This document shows, in pieces, positions 8,597 through 17,027 of a DNA stretch of 64,000 bases. Both the position numbers and the translations under genes were made by a program. Source of the DNA: DASQZK01 sp963771005 (GTDB taxonomy: Bacteria > Bacteroidota > Bacteroidia > Bacteroidales > GCA-2748055). Numbering within the stretch: the first letter of the stretch is position 1; every line of letters begins with the position of its first letter. The notes under the pieces were generated by a model that made no database searches, had not been told where the DNA came from, and saw nothing but the letters and a program-made list of their open reading frames with translations. The stretch is taken from the NCBI GenBank assembly GCA_963771005.1, contig CAVYRO010000002.1, positions 1,674,001-1,738,000 of the forward strand. Reading direction: 5' to 3'.

Positions 8597-9412
8597 TCAG
8601 TACTGTTCTTTTTCGTTGGGGAAATCCCTGTTTCTTACATCCTCGATATAGGTCTGCACGGCGCCGAGGATCTCCTGGTAGAGATTATGGTACCGCCTCA
8701 GGAAACGGGGTGAAAATTCCTGGGTTATCCCGAGCATGTCGTGGAGGACAAGTACCTGGCCATCGACTTCCGGCCCTGCCCCGATCCCTATGGTGGGTAT
8801 TCTGACGGCTGCCGTAACCTCTGCTGCAAGTGTTGCAGGTATTTTTTCAAGAACGATGGCAAAACATCCCGCATCTTCAAGGATCCTTGCATCCTCAAGA
8901 AGTTTATCGGCTTCCGATTTTTCACGGGCCCTTACCACATAAGTCCCGAATTTATGAATGGATTGGGGCGTCAATCCCAGGTGACCCATAACCGGGATAC
9001 CTGCCGAAAGTATCCTTTCGACCGATTCCCGTATCTCGCGTCCTCCTTCCATTTTAACAGCACTTGCACCGGTCTCCTTCATGATCCGTATCGATGAGGC
9101 AAGGGCCTCCTTTGAATTGCCCTGGTATGTGCCGAAGGGAAGATCGACAACCACGAGGGCCCTGCTTACTCCACGTACCACGCCTGCCGCATGGTAGATC
9201 ATCTCATTGAGGGTTATGGGCACGGTGGTTTCATGGCCTGCCATTACATTGGAGGCAGAATCTCCCACGAGAACAACATCAATGCCGGCCTGGTCAAGGA
9301 TCCTGGCCATGGAATAATCATATGCCGTTAGCATGGCTATCTTCTCATGCTTGAGTTTCATCTCATTCAGAACATGAGTGGTGATTTTTTTTACAATCTT
9401 ATGAACTGACAT
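8597..9412 (-). CDS. panB: 3-methyl-2-oxobutanoate hydroxymethyltransferase
   Basis: First committed step of pantothenate/CoA synthesis: transfers a hydroxymethyl group from methylene-THF to alpha-ketoisovalerate, giving ketopantoate. Signature segments are IAMLTAYDYSMARILDQAG, LVGDSASNVMAGHETT (metal-binding Asp), VVVDLPFGTYQ, GHLGLTPQS and IPTIGIGAG. The start is set at 9412 (MSVHKIVKKITTHVL), which matches the usual PanB N-terminus and gives 271 residues; the frame stays open nine codons further upstream. panC, panD and panE are not in the window. Confidence 0.96.
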   Translation of the reverse strand: MSVHKIVKKITTHVLNEMKLKHEKIAMLTAYDYSMARILDQAGIDVVLVGDSASNVMAGHETTVPITLNEMIYHAAGVVRGVSRALVVVDLPFGTYQGNSKEALASSIRIMKETGASAVKMEGGREIRESVERILSAGIPVMGHLGLTPQSIHKFGTYVVRAREKSEADKLLEDARILEDAGCFAIVLEKIPATLAAEVTAAVRIPTIGIGAGPEVDGQVLVLHDMLGITQEFSPRFLRRYHNLYQEILGAVQTYIEDVRNRDFPNEKEQY

Positions 9413-9643
9413 CACATTGGTTTTAGGATCGATCCGCAAAGTTCGTCATAATATTCACCAGAACCAGCCACAAAAAGGGATTTTTTGCGTTTTTCGCCGC
9501 CATTCCTGCCACAGATCGGATATTTCATACCTGAGTTTTAGATAAAACCCGCTCATCCTGACTTTTTGTCATTATGTCAGTGGCAGCATGGAAATTGAAC
9601 CCGGTCACTGTCAATATTGTCAGAATTTCATGGGAAATCCTAA

Positions 9644-9658
9644 TGGCACAATCATTGA
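9644..9658 (+). promoter_or_regulatory. Sigma-54-like promoter sequence upstream of dnaK (weak)
   Basis: TGGCACAATCATTGA matches the sigma-54 -24 hexamer TGGCAC exactly. A GG-N10-G spacing leads to TTGA, where the consensus has TTGC. It lies 50 bp before the dnaK ATG. The -12 C is replaced, so this may be chance. The surrounding 295-bp gap has no other recognised element. A CTGAC...GTCAG inverted repeat lies upstream near 9558-9580. Confidence 0.25.
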
Positions 9659-9707
9659 AAGCTAATACTAAAATTTTTGGTAACGAATTATAAAACAGAC
9701 ATAGATT

Positions 9708-11636
9708 ATGGGTAAAATTATCGGAATAGACTTAGGTACGACAAATTCCTGTGTGGCTGTGATGGAAGGTAACGAACCAGTCGTAATTCCCAACAGCGAA
9801 GGTAAGAGAACTACCCCTTCAATGGTGGCTTTTGTGGAAAACGGAGAAAGAAAAATAGGTGATCCGGCTAAGAGACAGGCTATCACGAATCCGTTGAAGA
9901 CCGTATATTCGATCAAAAGGTTCATGGGTGAAACGCATGATAAGGTACAGAAAGAGATCAGCAGGGTTACCTATAAAGTGATCAAAGGAGATAACAATAC
10001 ACCCAGGGTACAGATCGATGACAGAAAATATTCGCCACAGGAAATTTCAGCAATGATCCTTCAGAAAATGAAGAAAACGGCCGAAGATTACCTGGGGCAG
10101 GAAGTGACGGATGCAGTCATTACCGTACCTGCATATTTCAGTGATTCACAGCGTCAGGCAACAAAGGAAGCCGGGGAAATCGCAGGGCTGAACGTTAAGA
10201 GGATCATCAACGAACCCACTGCCGCTGCTTTGGCTTATGGGCTCGACAAGCGTGGCAAGGATATGAAGATCGCCGTCTTCGATCTTGGAGGGGGTACTTT
10301 CGATATATCCATCCTCGAACTCGGTGAAGGTGTGTTCGAAGTAAAATCGACTAACGGGGATACCCACCTTGGAGGTGATGACTTTGATCATGTTGTGATC
10401 CAGTGGCTGATCGACGAGTTCAAGAAGGATGAAGGTGCCGATCTTTCCAAAGACCCTATGGCCCTCCAGCGTCTGAAAGAAGCCGCTGAAAAAGCCAAGA
10501 TAGAACTTTCAAGTGCGACAAGCACAGAGATCAACCTTCCGTATATAATGCCGGTTGAGGGTGTCCCGAAACACCTGGTAAAAACTTTGTCAAGGGCAAA
10601 ATTCGAAAGCCTGGCCGACAGCCTGATCCAGGCCGTCATCGAACCCTGCCGGAAAGCACTTAAGGATGCGGGCATGACTTCAAAAGATGTGGATGAAGTG
10701 ATCCTCGTCGGAGGTTCCACAAGGATCCCGGCCATCCAGCAGGTAGTGGAGAAATTTTTCGGTAAGACCCCCTCAAAGGGTGTCAACCCCGATGAAGTTG
10801 TGGCAGTGGGTGCGGCCATCCAGGGTGGTGTCCTCACCGGGGAAGTAAAGGATGTTCTCCTGCTCGACGTTACACCGCTTTCACTGGGTATCGAGACAAT
10901 GGGCGGCGTATTCACCCGGCTCATCGAATCGAATACAACCATCCCTACCAAAAAGGCTGAAGTTTTCACCACAGCTTCCGATAACCAGCCGTCGGTTGAG
11001 ATCCATGTCCTCCAGGGCGAGAGGCCGATGGCCAGGGATAACAAGACGATCGGAAGATTCCATCTGGATGGTATTCCGCCTGCCCCCAGGGGTATACCAC
11101 AGGTCGAAGTAACCTTCGATATCGATGCCAACGGTATCCTGAATGTCTCGGCAAAAGACAAGGGCACCGGCAAAGAGCAGAGTATACGAATTGAAGCCTC
11201 TTCCGGACTCAGCGATGAAGAGATCCAAAGAATGAAAAATGAGGCTAAAGAGAACGAGGCCAGTGATAAACAGGCCAAGGAACGGATCGAGAAACTCAAT
11301 GCAGCCGACAGCCTTATCTTCCAGACAGAGAAGCAACTGAAGGAGTTTGGCGATAAGATCCCGGCAGATAAGAAAGAGCCCATTGAAAAGGCGGTTTCAT
11401 CACTAAGGGAAGCACATAAAAAAGAAGATCTCGATGCCATCGAAAAAGCCACGGCAGAATTGAATACGGTGTGGCAGGCTGCCTCTGAGGAAATGTATAA
11501 GGCAGGGCAACAGGCTCAGGGCGGCGATCCGCAACAGCAGCAGCAACAACAGGCACAAGGTGCCGGAGGCAATGGTGGCAGCAAAAAAGGCGGAGATGAG
11601 GAGGTGACCGATGTCGATTTCGAAGAGGTAAAGTAA
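9708..11636 (+). CDS. dnaK: Chaperone DnaK (Hsp70)
   Basis: ATP-dependent cytosolic chaperone of 642 residues, full length. The ATPase domain carries GIDLGTTNSCVAVMEG at the start, the phosphate-2 loop FDLGGGTFDISIL near 192 and VGGSTRIPAIQ near 336. The substrate-binding domain follows (LLDVTPLSLGIETMGG near 390), then the helical lid. The C-terminal tail is Gln/Gly-rich (a run of seven Gln) and ends in DVDFEEVK, close to the EEVD-like tail of bacterial DnaK. dnaJ and grpE are not adjacent. A strong intrinsic terminator follows, indicating a monocistronic transcript. Confidence 0.99.
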   Translation: MGKIIGIDLGTTNSCVAVMEGNEPVVIPNSEGKRTTPSMVAFVENGERKIGDPAKRQAITNPLKTVYSIKRFMGETHDKVQKEISRVTYKVIKGDNNTPRVQIDDRKYSPQEISAMILQKMKKTAEDYLGQEVTDAVITVPAYFSDSQRQATKEAGEIAGLNVKRIINEPTAAALAYGLDKRGKDMKIAVFDLGGGTFDISILELGEGVFEVKSTNGDTHLGGDDFDHVVIQWLIDEFKKDEGADLSKDPMALQRLKEAAEKAKIELSSATSTEINLPYIMPVEGVPKHLVKTLSRAKFESLADSLIQAVIEPCRKALKDAGMTSKDVDEVILVGGSTRIPAIQQVVEKFFGKTPSKGVNPDEVVAVGAAIQGGVLTGEVKDVLLLDVTPLSLGIETMGGVFTRLIESNTTIPTKKAEVFTTASDNQPSVEIHVLQGERPMARDNKTIGRFHLDGIPPAPRGIPQVEVTFDIDANGILNVSAKDKGTGKEQSIRIEASSGLSDEEIQRMKNEAKENEASDKQAKERIEKLNAADSLIFQTEKQLKEFGDKIPADKKEPIEKAVSSLREAHKKEDLDAIEKATAELNTVWQAASEEMYKAGQQAQGGDPQQQQQQQAQGAGGNGGSKKGGDEEVTDVDFEEVK

Positions 11637-11667
11637 AATCCGTTACAACGATAAATAAAAAATAGGG

Positions 11668-11706
11668 AAACCGCAGTAAACATCTGATTTACTGCGGTTT
11701 TTTATT
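11668..11706 (+). terminator. Intrinsic terminator of dnaK
   Basis: A 13-bp perfect stem (AAACCGCAGTAAA at 11668-11680 paired with TTTACTGCGGTTT at 11688-11700) with a 7-nt loop, followed by a T-rich tract. Confidence 0.9.
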
Positions 11707-11777
11707 TTAAGGATCTTATTAGATACATTATTGTTTTCCCTAATAATTTCTTCTCCAGAGTAGAGCAAAATATAATT

Positions 11778-11826
11778 TGCACTAACTGAGTGCAATTATT
11801 AGCATAATATGCACTCAATTAGTGCA
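11778..11826. promoter_or_regulatory. Paired palindromes TGCACT-N5-AGTGCA, operator-like
   Basis: Two 17-bp palindromes, TGCACTAACTGAGTGCA (11778-11794) and TGCACTCAATTAGTGCA (11810-11826), are each self-complementary around a 5-bp centre. They are also near-perfect inverted copies of each other (one mismatch). Their centres are 32 bp apart, about three helical turns. This suits two dimeric repressor sites or a long RNA hairpin. No gene starts within 200 bp downstream, so the target is unclear. Confidence 0.5.
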
Positions 11827-11870
11827 GGTTTGACCTACTGATCGCGGAATGCGTCAAATTAATTTTCAGA

Positions 11871-11940
11871 TTGTTTGAAATGGTTTGAATTGGTTTGAAT
11901 TGGTTTGAATTGGTTTGAATTGGTTTGAATTGGTTTCAAC
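11871..11940. repeat. 10-bp tandem repeat TGGTTTGAAT, seven copies
   Basis: Five perfect and two flanking degenerate copies of TGGTTTGAAT span 70 bp. An 8-bp repeat (AAATCAAC, about three copies) follows at about 11950-11975. The unit is near one helical turn, so the sites are phased on one DNA face. The array lies about 95 bp upstream of the MORN-type gene. Confidence 0.9.
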
Positions 11941-12033
11941 TCCATTCAACAAATCAACAAATCAACAAATCACCAAATTCTTCGGGGAATACGGATAACA
12001 TTTCTCACCGGAATTCGTTATTTTTGGAAATCC

Positions 12034-12825
12034 ATGCAGATGATATTTCGAAAACTCGCCTTTATTCTGATCATGGCCGGGATACCGGTTTTGGTTCTGT
12101 CACAGGACACTGCATTCAACAGGCTTAACGATGCCGGTCAGAAAACAGGCTACTGGAAAAAATATTACGACAACGGCAGGCTGAGGTATGAAGGACAGTT
12201 CGAAAATGACCATCCTGTCGGATTGATGAAAAAGTACTATAAGGGCGGCATTCCCCAGGCAGTCATTCATTTCAGTGCTGATGGCAAAACTTCCCATGCA
12301 AAGCTGTACTATGAGGACGGGAAAATCGCCGCGGAAGGAAATTACACCGGGAATGAAAAAGACAGTACCTGGGAATTCTATTCCTTCTATAACGGAAGGG
12401 TTGCCATACGGGAAGATTACAGCAACGGGCTCAAAAACGGCATGTCGTTTAATTATTACGACAACGGAAATATCTCCGAAAAAACGGAATGGAAAAACGA
12501 TGTAAAAGACGGAGTTTGGGAAAAATACTATGAGGACGGACAGCTGCGGATGAGATCTTCACACCGCAACGGGAAAAGAGATGGACGTTTTGAGGCCTTC
12601 ACACCCGCGGGCAAGCCTTCGGTCACGGGAACCTATCGCAACGGGGTGATGGATGGCACCTGGCAGTATTACACGGATAACGGCGAACCGGATTTTAGTG
12701 CGGAATACGTCGGGGGGAAGATGCTCCCGAATGAGGAGTATGAAAAGCGGCAGGATGAATTTTCCCGTAAAATCGAGGAAAAAACCGGGGAGATCCCCGA
12801 CTCGACCGGCCAGAAGCTTCGCTGA
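12034..12825 (+). CDS. Exported MORN-repeat (YwqK-like) protein
   Basis: A 263-residue protein with a signal peptide (about 1-22) and a chain of MORN-type repeats of roughly 22-24 residues, each with a Y-x-(D/N)-G-x core (YYDNGRLRYEG, YYEDGKIAAEG, YYDNGNISEK, YYEDGQLRM, YTDNGEPDF). Such proteins are often labelled YwqK-family antitoxin components in Bacteroidota, but no toxin partner is visible here, so that label should not be read as function. A TATTTTTG hexamer-like -7 element sits at 12019-12026, very close to the ATG; a second ATG at 12040 is an alternative start. The subtilase gene follows after 24 bp. Confidence 0.82.
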   Translation: MQMIFRKLAFILIMAGIPVLVLSQDTAFNRLNDAGQKTGYWKKYYDNGRLRYEGQFENDHPVGLMKKYYKGGIPQAVIHFSADGKTSHAKLYYEDGKIAAEGNYTGNEKDSTWEFYSFYNGRVAIREDYSNGLKNGMSFNYYDNGNISEKTEWKNDVKDGVWEKYYEDGQLRMRSSHRNGKRDGRFEAFTPAGKPSVTGTYRNGVMDGTWQYYTDNGEPDFSAEYVGGKMLPNEEYEKRQDEFSRKIEEKTGEIPDSTGQKLR

Positions 12826-12849
12826 TTAATTATTTAAACCTGAACGCGG

Positions 12850-14502
12850 ATGGCAATAAAATACCCGATCACCCTGGTCCTCTTCTCCCTGATAATTCTC
12901 CAGGTACATGCACAGCGACTCGCCCCCGAAAAATATTGGATTCCCTTCACCGATAAGGGTGAATCCACGCTTATGAATACTGATCCGGCCACTTTCCTCT
13001 CCGAACGCGCAATCCGGCGAAGACAGGTCCAAAATATCCGGATCACCGGGGAAGATCTTCCTGTTTCAAAAACCTATACCGACAGTCTCAGCCGGATGGG
13101 CCTGGAGATCCTGGGCACCAGCCGGTGGTTGAATGCAGCTATCGTAAGGACCACAGATACACTTCTCCTGGAACGATTGTCTTCAGAAGTAAGTTTTGTC
13201 AGTCCTTTCGCTTGGAACCCTGATTATTTCGTTCACCCGGGAAAGAAAAACATCCTGGGTATACCCCCCGATAATTTCAGTTCCCGGCTTCCTGAGAGCG
13301 AGAATTACGGGTTATCGGATCCGCAGATCAGTATTCTGAACGGGAATTCTCTGCACGACCTGGGTTTCCGGGGACAAAATATGCAGATAGCTGTTATCGA
13401 CGCCGGCTTTTACCATGTGGACAGCATCGCAGCTTTCAGCAAGCTGAGGCAGGAAGGGCGGATACTCGGATACCACGATTTCGTCAATCCCAATTCCAAT
13501 ATCTTCTCCCAGAGCAGCCACGGGATGTCGGTTCTGAGTACGATGGCCGCTTACCTCCCGGGCACCTTGGTGGGGACTGCACCTGAAGCATCATACTGGC
13601 TCCTGCGTTCCGAGGATGTAGGTTCGGAATTCCGGATTGAGGAGGCAAACTGGCTGCTCGCCGCAGAATTTGCCGATAGCGCAGGTGCAGATATTATAAC
13701 CAGTTCGCTCGGATACAGCACTTTTACCGACAGCATGATGAACTATTCCTACAGCATGCTCGACGGAAAAAGCACCCTCGTGACAAGGGCAGCTGAAAAA
13801 GCCTTTTCAAAAGGGATGCTGGTGGTAGTAAGTGCAGGAAACGAAGGTACCAATCCCTGGGGTTATATTACTACGCCTGCCGACGGAAAAGATGTCCTTG
13901 CTGTCGGCGCCGTTGACGATACGGGTAACCTTGCTTTTTTCAGTTCACGGGGGCCTACCAGCGACGACAGGGTAAAACCCGACGTGGATGCCGTGGGATT
14001 TCAGACGGTCATCATTAATCCCGCAGGTGCGGCAGGCACCGGTTACGGCACCTCATTCGCCGCCCCCCAGGTGGCAGGTATGGCGGCCTGCCTGTGGGAG
14101 GCATATCCTGCGAAAACTAACGTGGATATCCTGCAGGCGATAAGGCGGTCTGCCAACCGGTATGCCATGCCTGACACGGCTTACGGCTACGGAGTCCCCG
14201 ATTTCATGATCGCCCTCTGGAGCATTGCTGCACTCGACAGCACTTCGGTATCCCCTCCCCTCATTGCCTATCCGAACCCCTTCTCAGCATCGACAGGATT
14301 AAGCATCGTGAATGCCGGGACCGATCTTAATCAGGTACATATCTTCTCGGCTGCAGGGAAACTTGTATATTCGGACTACGGAAGCTGGGCCACCGGCGAA
14401 AGCATCGGAGTGAGCGATCTCGGGAATCTTGCAACAGGAGTCTATTTCCTTGTAGCCCGGTCGGATGAGGAGGAGTACGTCATCAAATTAATTAAGCAGT
14501 GA
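12850..14502 (+). CDS. Subtilisin-like serine protease (S8) with T9SS sorting domain
   Basis: A secreted 550-residue protease. A signal peptide (about 1-21, ending VHAQ) is followed by a pro-region, then the catalytic Asp in AVIDAGFYHVD (about 183), His in SSHGMSVLST (about 224) and Ser in GTSFAAPQVAG (about 401), with SAGNEG between. The C-terminal 80 residues form a type A T9SS sorting domain (IAYPNPFSASTG, then VYFLVAR...IKLIKQ). It is therefore a probable PorU/PorV-dependent cargo, and its secretion genes lie 45 kb downstream in the window. Its stop codon overlaps the xseA start by one base. Confidence 0.94.
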   Translation: MAIKYPITLVLFSLIILQVHAQRLAPEKYWIPFTDKGESTLMNTDPATFLSERAIRRRQVQNIRITGEDLPVSKTYTDSLSRMGLEILGTSRWLNAAIVRTTDTLLLERLSSEVSFVSPFAWNPDYFVHPGKKNILGIPPDNFSSRLPESENYGLSDPQISILNGNSLHDLGFRGQNMQIAVIDAGFYHVDSIAAFSKLRQEGRILGYHDFVNPNSNIFSQSSHGMSVLSTMAAYLPGTLVGTAPEASYWLLRSEDVGSEFRIEEANWLLAAEFADSAGADIITSSLGYSTFTDSMMNYSYSMLDGKSTLVTRAAEKAFSKGMLVVVSAGNEGTNPWGYITTPADGKDVLAVGAVDDTGNLAFFSSRGPTSDDRVKPDVDAVGFQTVIINPAGAAGTGYGTSFAAPQVAGMAACLWEAYPAKTNVDILQAIRRSANRYAMPDTAYGYGVPDFMIALWSIAALDSTSVSPPLIAYPNPFSASTGLSIVNAGTDLNQVHIFSAAGKLVYSDYGSWATGESIGVSDLGNLATGVYFLVARSDEEEYVIKLIKQ

Positions 14503-15908
14503 TGAAAGCTGTAAGCTTGAGCTTAAGCGAGTTAAACCAGAGCATCAGGGAATCCGTAAGCAGGTCCTTCCCCGAAAACTTCTGGGTGGCCGCAGAGATC
14601 AGCGAGATCAGTACAAATACCACCGGTCACTGCTATCTTGAACTTATCGAGAAAGATCCTGCTGGTGAAAAGATCGTTGCCAGGATGAGAGCCACCATCT
14701 GGTCATCAACGTACAGGATGATCAGGCCTTATTTTGAACGGACTACGGGGTACCGTCTGTCGGCGGGCATCAAAATCCTGGTCCATGCCGGCCTTTCTTT
14801 TCATGAGATTTACGGTTTGAGCCTGAATATCAAGGATATAGATCCCACGTATACCTTGGGTGATATGGCCAGAAAAAAAATCGAGATCCTCAACCGTCTT
14901 ACCTCCGAGGGCGTTATCGATATGAACAGGCAACTGGATTTTCCCTACGTTCCCCAGCGGATAGCGGTGATTTCATCCGAGACGGCAGCGGGATACGGGG
15001 ATTTCATGAACACCCTTATGAATAACAACTACGGTTTCTCCTTCACCGTGAAATTATTCCCGGCCATCATGCAGGGTGATAAATCCGCTTTATCGGTTAT
15101 TTTCGCCCTCGAAAAAATCTTTGAAGAGGAGGAACATTTTGATGTAGTGGCCCTTATCCGGGGAGGTGGCGCCCAGGCCGACCTGGACTGTTTCAATAAT
15201 TACGACCTTGCCTTTAATATAACACAGTTTCCATTGCCCGTCCTCACAGGCATAGGTCATGAACGGGATGAGACCATTGCCGACCTGGTGGCCTCCCGGA
15301 GGCTTAAAACACCCACGGCGGTGGCGGAATTTATAATAGACCGGATGGCCGGCTTCCTGGAATACCTGCAAAACTGTGAGAAAAGAGTGGCCGATACCTG
15401 CCGTGAAACCTTGAATATGGAAAAGCAGAGGCTCACAGACCTTACAAGGGATCTGGCTTTCATGGTAAACCGGAGGCTGACGGAGGACAGGGCGTATCTT
15501 TCGGGCATAACCCGGCACGCTTCCTCTTCCGTGCGTCAGTACATAGGCAAAAACAGGATTCTCCTCTCCCAGATGAGCAGACTGACATTCCTGTATTCAA
15601 GGAACCTTATTGAGAGGCAGAAAAGCGAGATCAGGTACAGGATGAAGGAAATCATCAGGACTACCCTGGCCTTTCAAATCTCTCAGTCGGAAAAACTGGG
15701 GCGGTTTGAGAGGCAGAACCATTTTCTTGATCCCCGCCAGATCCTGAAAAGGGGTTTCTCGATAACCCTGAAAGATGGCAGGATTATGCGGGATGCCGGG
15801 CAACTGGCGGAACAGGATGAGATTACAACCATCCTGTTTTCCGGAAGTCTGAAAAGCAATGTAAAACAAGTGATAAAAAAGGACGAAAATGGCGAAAAAA
15901 GATCTTAA
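14502..15908 (+). CDS. xseA: Exodeoxyribonuclease VII large subunit
   Basis: Catalytic subunit of the exonuclease that degrades single-stranded DNA to acid-soluble oligonucleotides. The ATG at 14502 overlaps the subtilase TGA by one base (TGATG); this gives 468 residues, and a GTG one codon earlier is also open. The N-terminal OB-fold (FWVAAEISEIS, then GHCYLELIEKD) precedes the catalytic domain with RIAVISSETAAGYGDF, RGGGAQADLDCFN and GIGHERDETIADLVA. A long helical C-terminal arm follows. xseB overlaps the 3' end by 20 bp. Confidence 0.96.
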   Translation: MKAVSLSLSELNQSIRESVSRSFPENFWVAAEISEISTNTTGHCYLELIEKDPAGEKIVARMRATIWSSTYRMIRPYFERTTGYRLSAGIKILVHAGLSFHEIYGLSLNIKDIDPTYTLGDMARKKIEILNRLTSEGVIDMNRQLDFPYVPQRIAVISSETAAGYGDFMNTLMNNNYGFSFTVKLFPAIMQGDKSALSVIFALEKIFEEEEHFDVVALIRGGGAQADLDCFNNYDLAFNITQFPLPVLTGIGHERDETIADLVASRRLKTPTAVAEFIIDRMAGFLEYLQNCEKRVADTCRETLNMEKQRLTDLTRDLAFMVNRRLTEDRAYLSGITRHASSSVRQYIGKNRILLSQMSRLTFLYSRNLIERQKSEIRYRMKEIIRTTLAFQISQSEKLGRFERQNHFLDPRQILKRGFSITLKDGRIMRDAGQLAEQDEITTILFSGSLKSNVKQVIKKDENGEKRS

Positions 15909-16104
15909 ATATGCAGAGGCCGTCAATGAGATCGAGATCATCCTGGGTCAACTTGAAAGTGGTGAACTCGACGTCGACGAACTGGCCGAAAAAGTAAAAC
16001 GCGTCACCTGGCTCATCAAACTATGCAGGACTAGGCTTCAATCAACGGAGGAATCCGTGAACAGGATCCTTAAAGAGGATCTCGATGAAACCCCCGACGA
16101 ATAA
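15889..16104 (+). CDS. xseB: Exodeoxyribonuclease VII small subunit
   Basis: A 71-residue small helical subunit that binds the XseA arm. The pattern YAEAVNEIEIILGQLESGEL-DVDELAEKVKR is characteristic of XseB, including the LE(S/N)GEL turn. The 20-bp overlap with xseA implies coupled translation at matched stoichiometry. It converges with the next gene with a single base between the stop codons. Confidence 0.95.
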   Translation: MAKKDLKYAEAVNEIEIILGQLESGELDVDELAEKVKRVTWLIKLCRTRLQSTEESVNRILKEDLDETPDE

Positions 16105-16105
16105 A

Positions 16106-16927
16106 TTATTCAACCGCCACGTTCAGATCAAAATCAAACTCGAAGGATCCCTCGAGATAGTCGATCAGGTGACCGATATCGAGTGCAAATCCAATCCTGG
16201 ATGCCGAATTCCTGAATAGCTCGTTAGCTATATGTTTGATCTGGTTTTGATTAGCGATCAGTACCTGAATGGGATCGATATCATTGATCTGCCATTTGCC
16301 TTCCTCCCCCTTCAGTAATTTCAGGTTATTATCCACGATCCCCGTCAGGTTATTATAATTCTTCATCAGGTTCATTTCCTTTCTGGAGATGACCCCGAGA
16401 ACGGTTCCGCTCACCACATCGATAAGGGGTCCGCCGCTGCTGCCTGATCTTACTGTACCGTCAAACTGAATATAGGTCAGTCCGCCTCCGTTCCGGTATG
16501 ATGAAGTGACCAGGGCTGATTTAATCGACAGGTTATTGTATTCGGTCTGATAGGCCAGCGACACGGCTTCCAGCCCGAGTGCCGGAGTACACTGCCTGTA
16601 GAGATTGAGTGAACTCGTATTCCGAAATTCCGGGAAATCAGCCGGAATGATCATAAAACCAAGATTCTCAAAATCTTCCTTACAGGGAAGAAGGGCCATA
16701 AGCTCCTCATAGCCCATCTTCAGGCTCGAAGCCACGGTCATCCCGTCTTCACGATAAAAAGTTATCATAACATCGCGGGCCTCCCTCATGGAATAGAGGA
16801 GGTCATCGGTAACTATTTTGGTACCGGTTTTAAAGCCGGTAAGACCAAAGATCCGGCTACCGCTTGAACCTAAGAGCTCTATTGAACAGACGGCTTTGTG
16901 ATATTTCTTCCAGATATCCCTATACAT
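16106..16927 (-). CDS. Trypsin-like (HtrA-fold) protein lacking the catalytic His
   Basis: A 273-residue protein without signal peptide, so cytoplasmic as read. It keeps the chymotrypsin-fold serine motif RSGSSGGPLIDVVSG (about 160-174), followed by GTVLGVISRKE. Where HtrA-like proteases have a TN-x-HV motif, this one reads KIVTDDLLYSM (about 37-47), with no His. The Asp position is also unclear (CKEDFENLGFMIIP). It is probably a non-catalytic or atypical member, possibly a binding or scaffold protein. About 75 C-terminal residues are unassigned. It lies 100 bp downstream of the solute-binding lipoprotein gene, so co-transcription is possible. Confidence 0.75.
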   Translation of the reverse strand: MYRDIWKKYHKAVCSIELLGSSGSRIFGLTGFKTGTKIVTDDLLYSMREARDVMITFYREDGMTVASSLKMGYEELMALLPCKEDFENLGFMIIPADFPEFRNTSSLNLYRQCTPALGLEAVSLAYQTEYNNLSIKSALVTSSYRNGGGLTYIQFDGTVRSGSSGGPLIDVVSGTVLGVISRKEMNLMKNYNNLTGIVDNNLKLLKGEEGKWQINDIDPIQVLIANQNQIKHIANELFRNSASRIGFALDIGHLIDYLEGSFEFDFDLNVAVE

Positions 16928-17027
16928 GGTTAGTTGTTTTTCAATCTAAAACTTTCCCCTTAATACCCTATAGACGGATAAAATAACACGCAGAATCCAT
17001 CTTTTTTATGAAAAACGAAGAAAAAAA

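Noticed and set aside
12034..12825. YwqK 'antitoxin' as part of a toxin-antitoxin pair
   Set aside because: The MORN protein has a signal peptide and no adjacent toxin-like gene; the family label is misleading.
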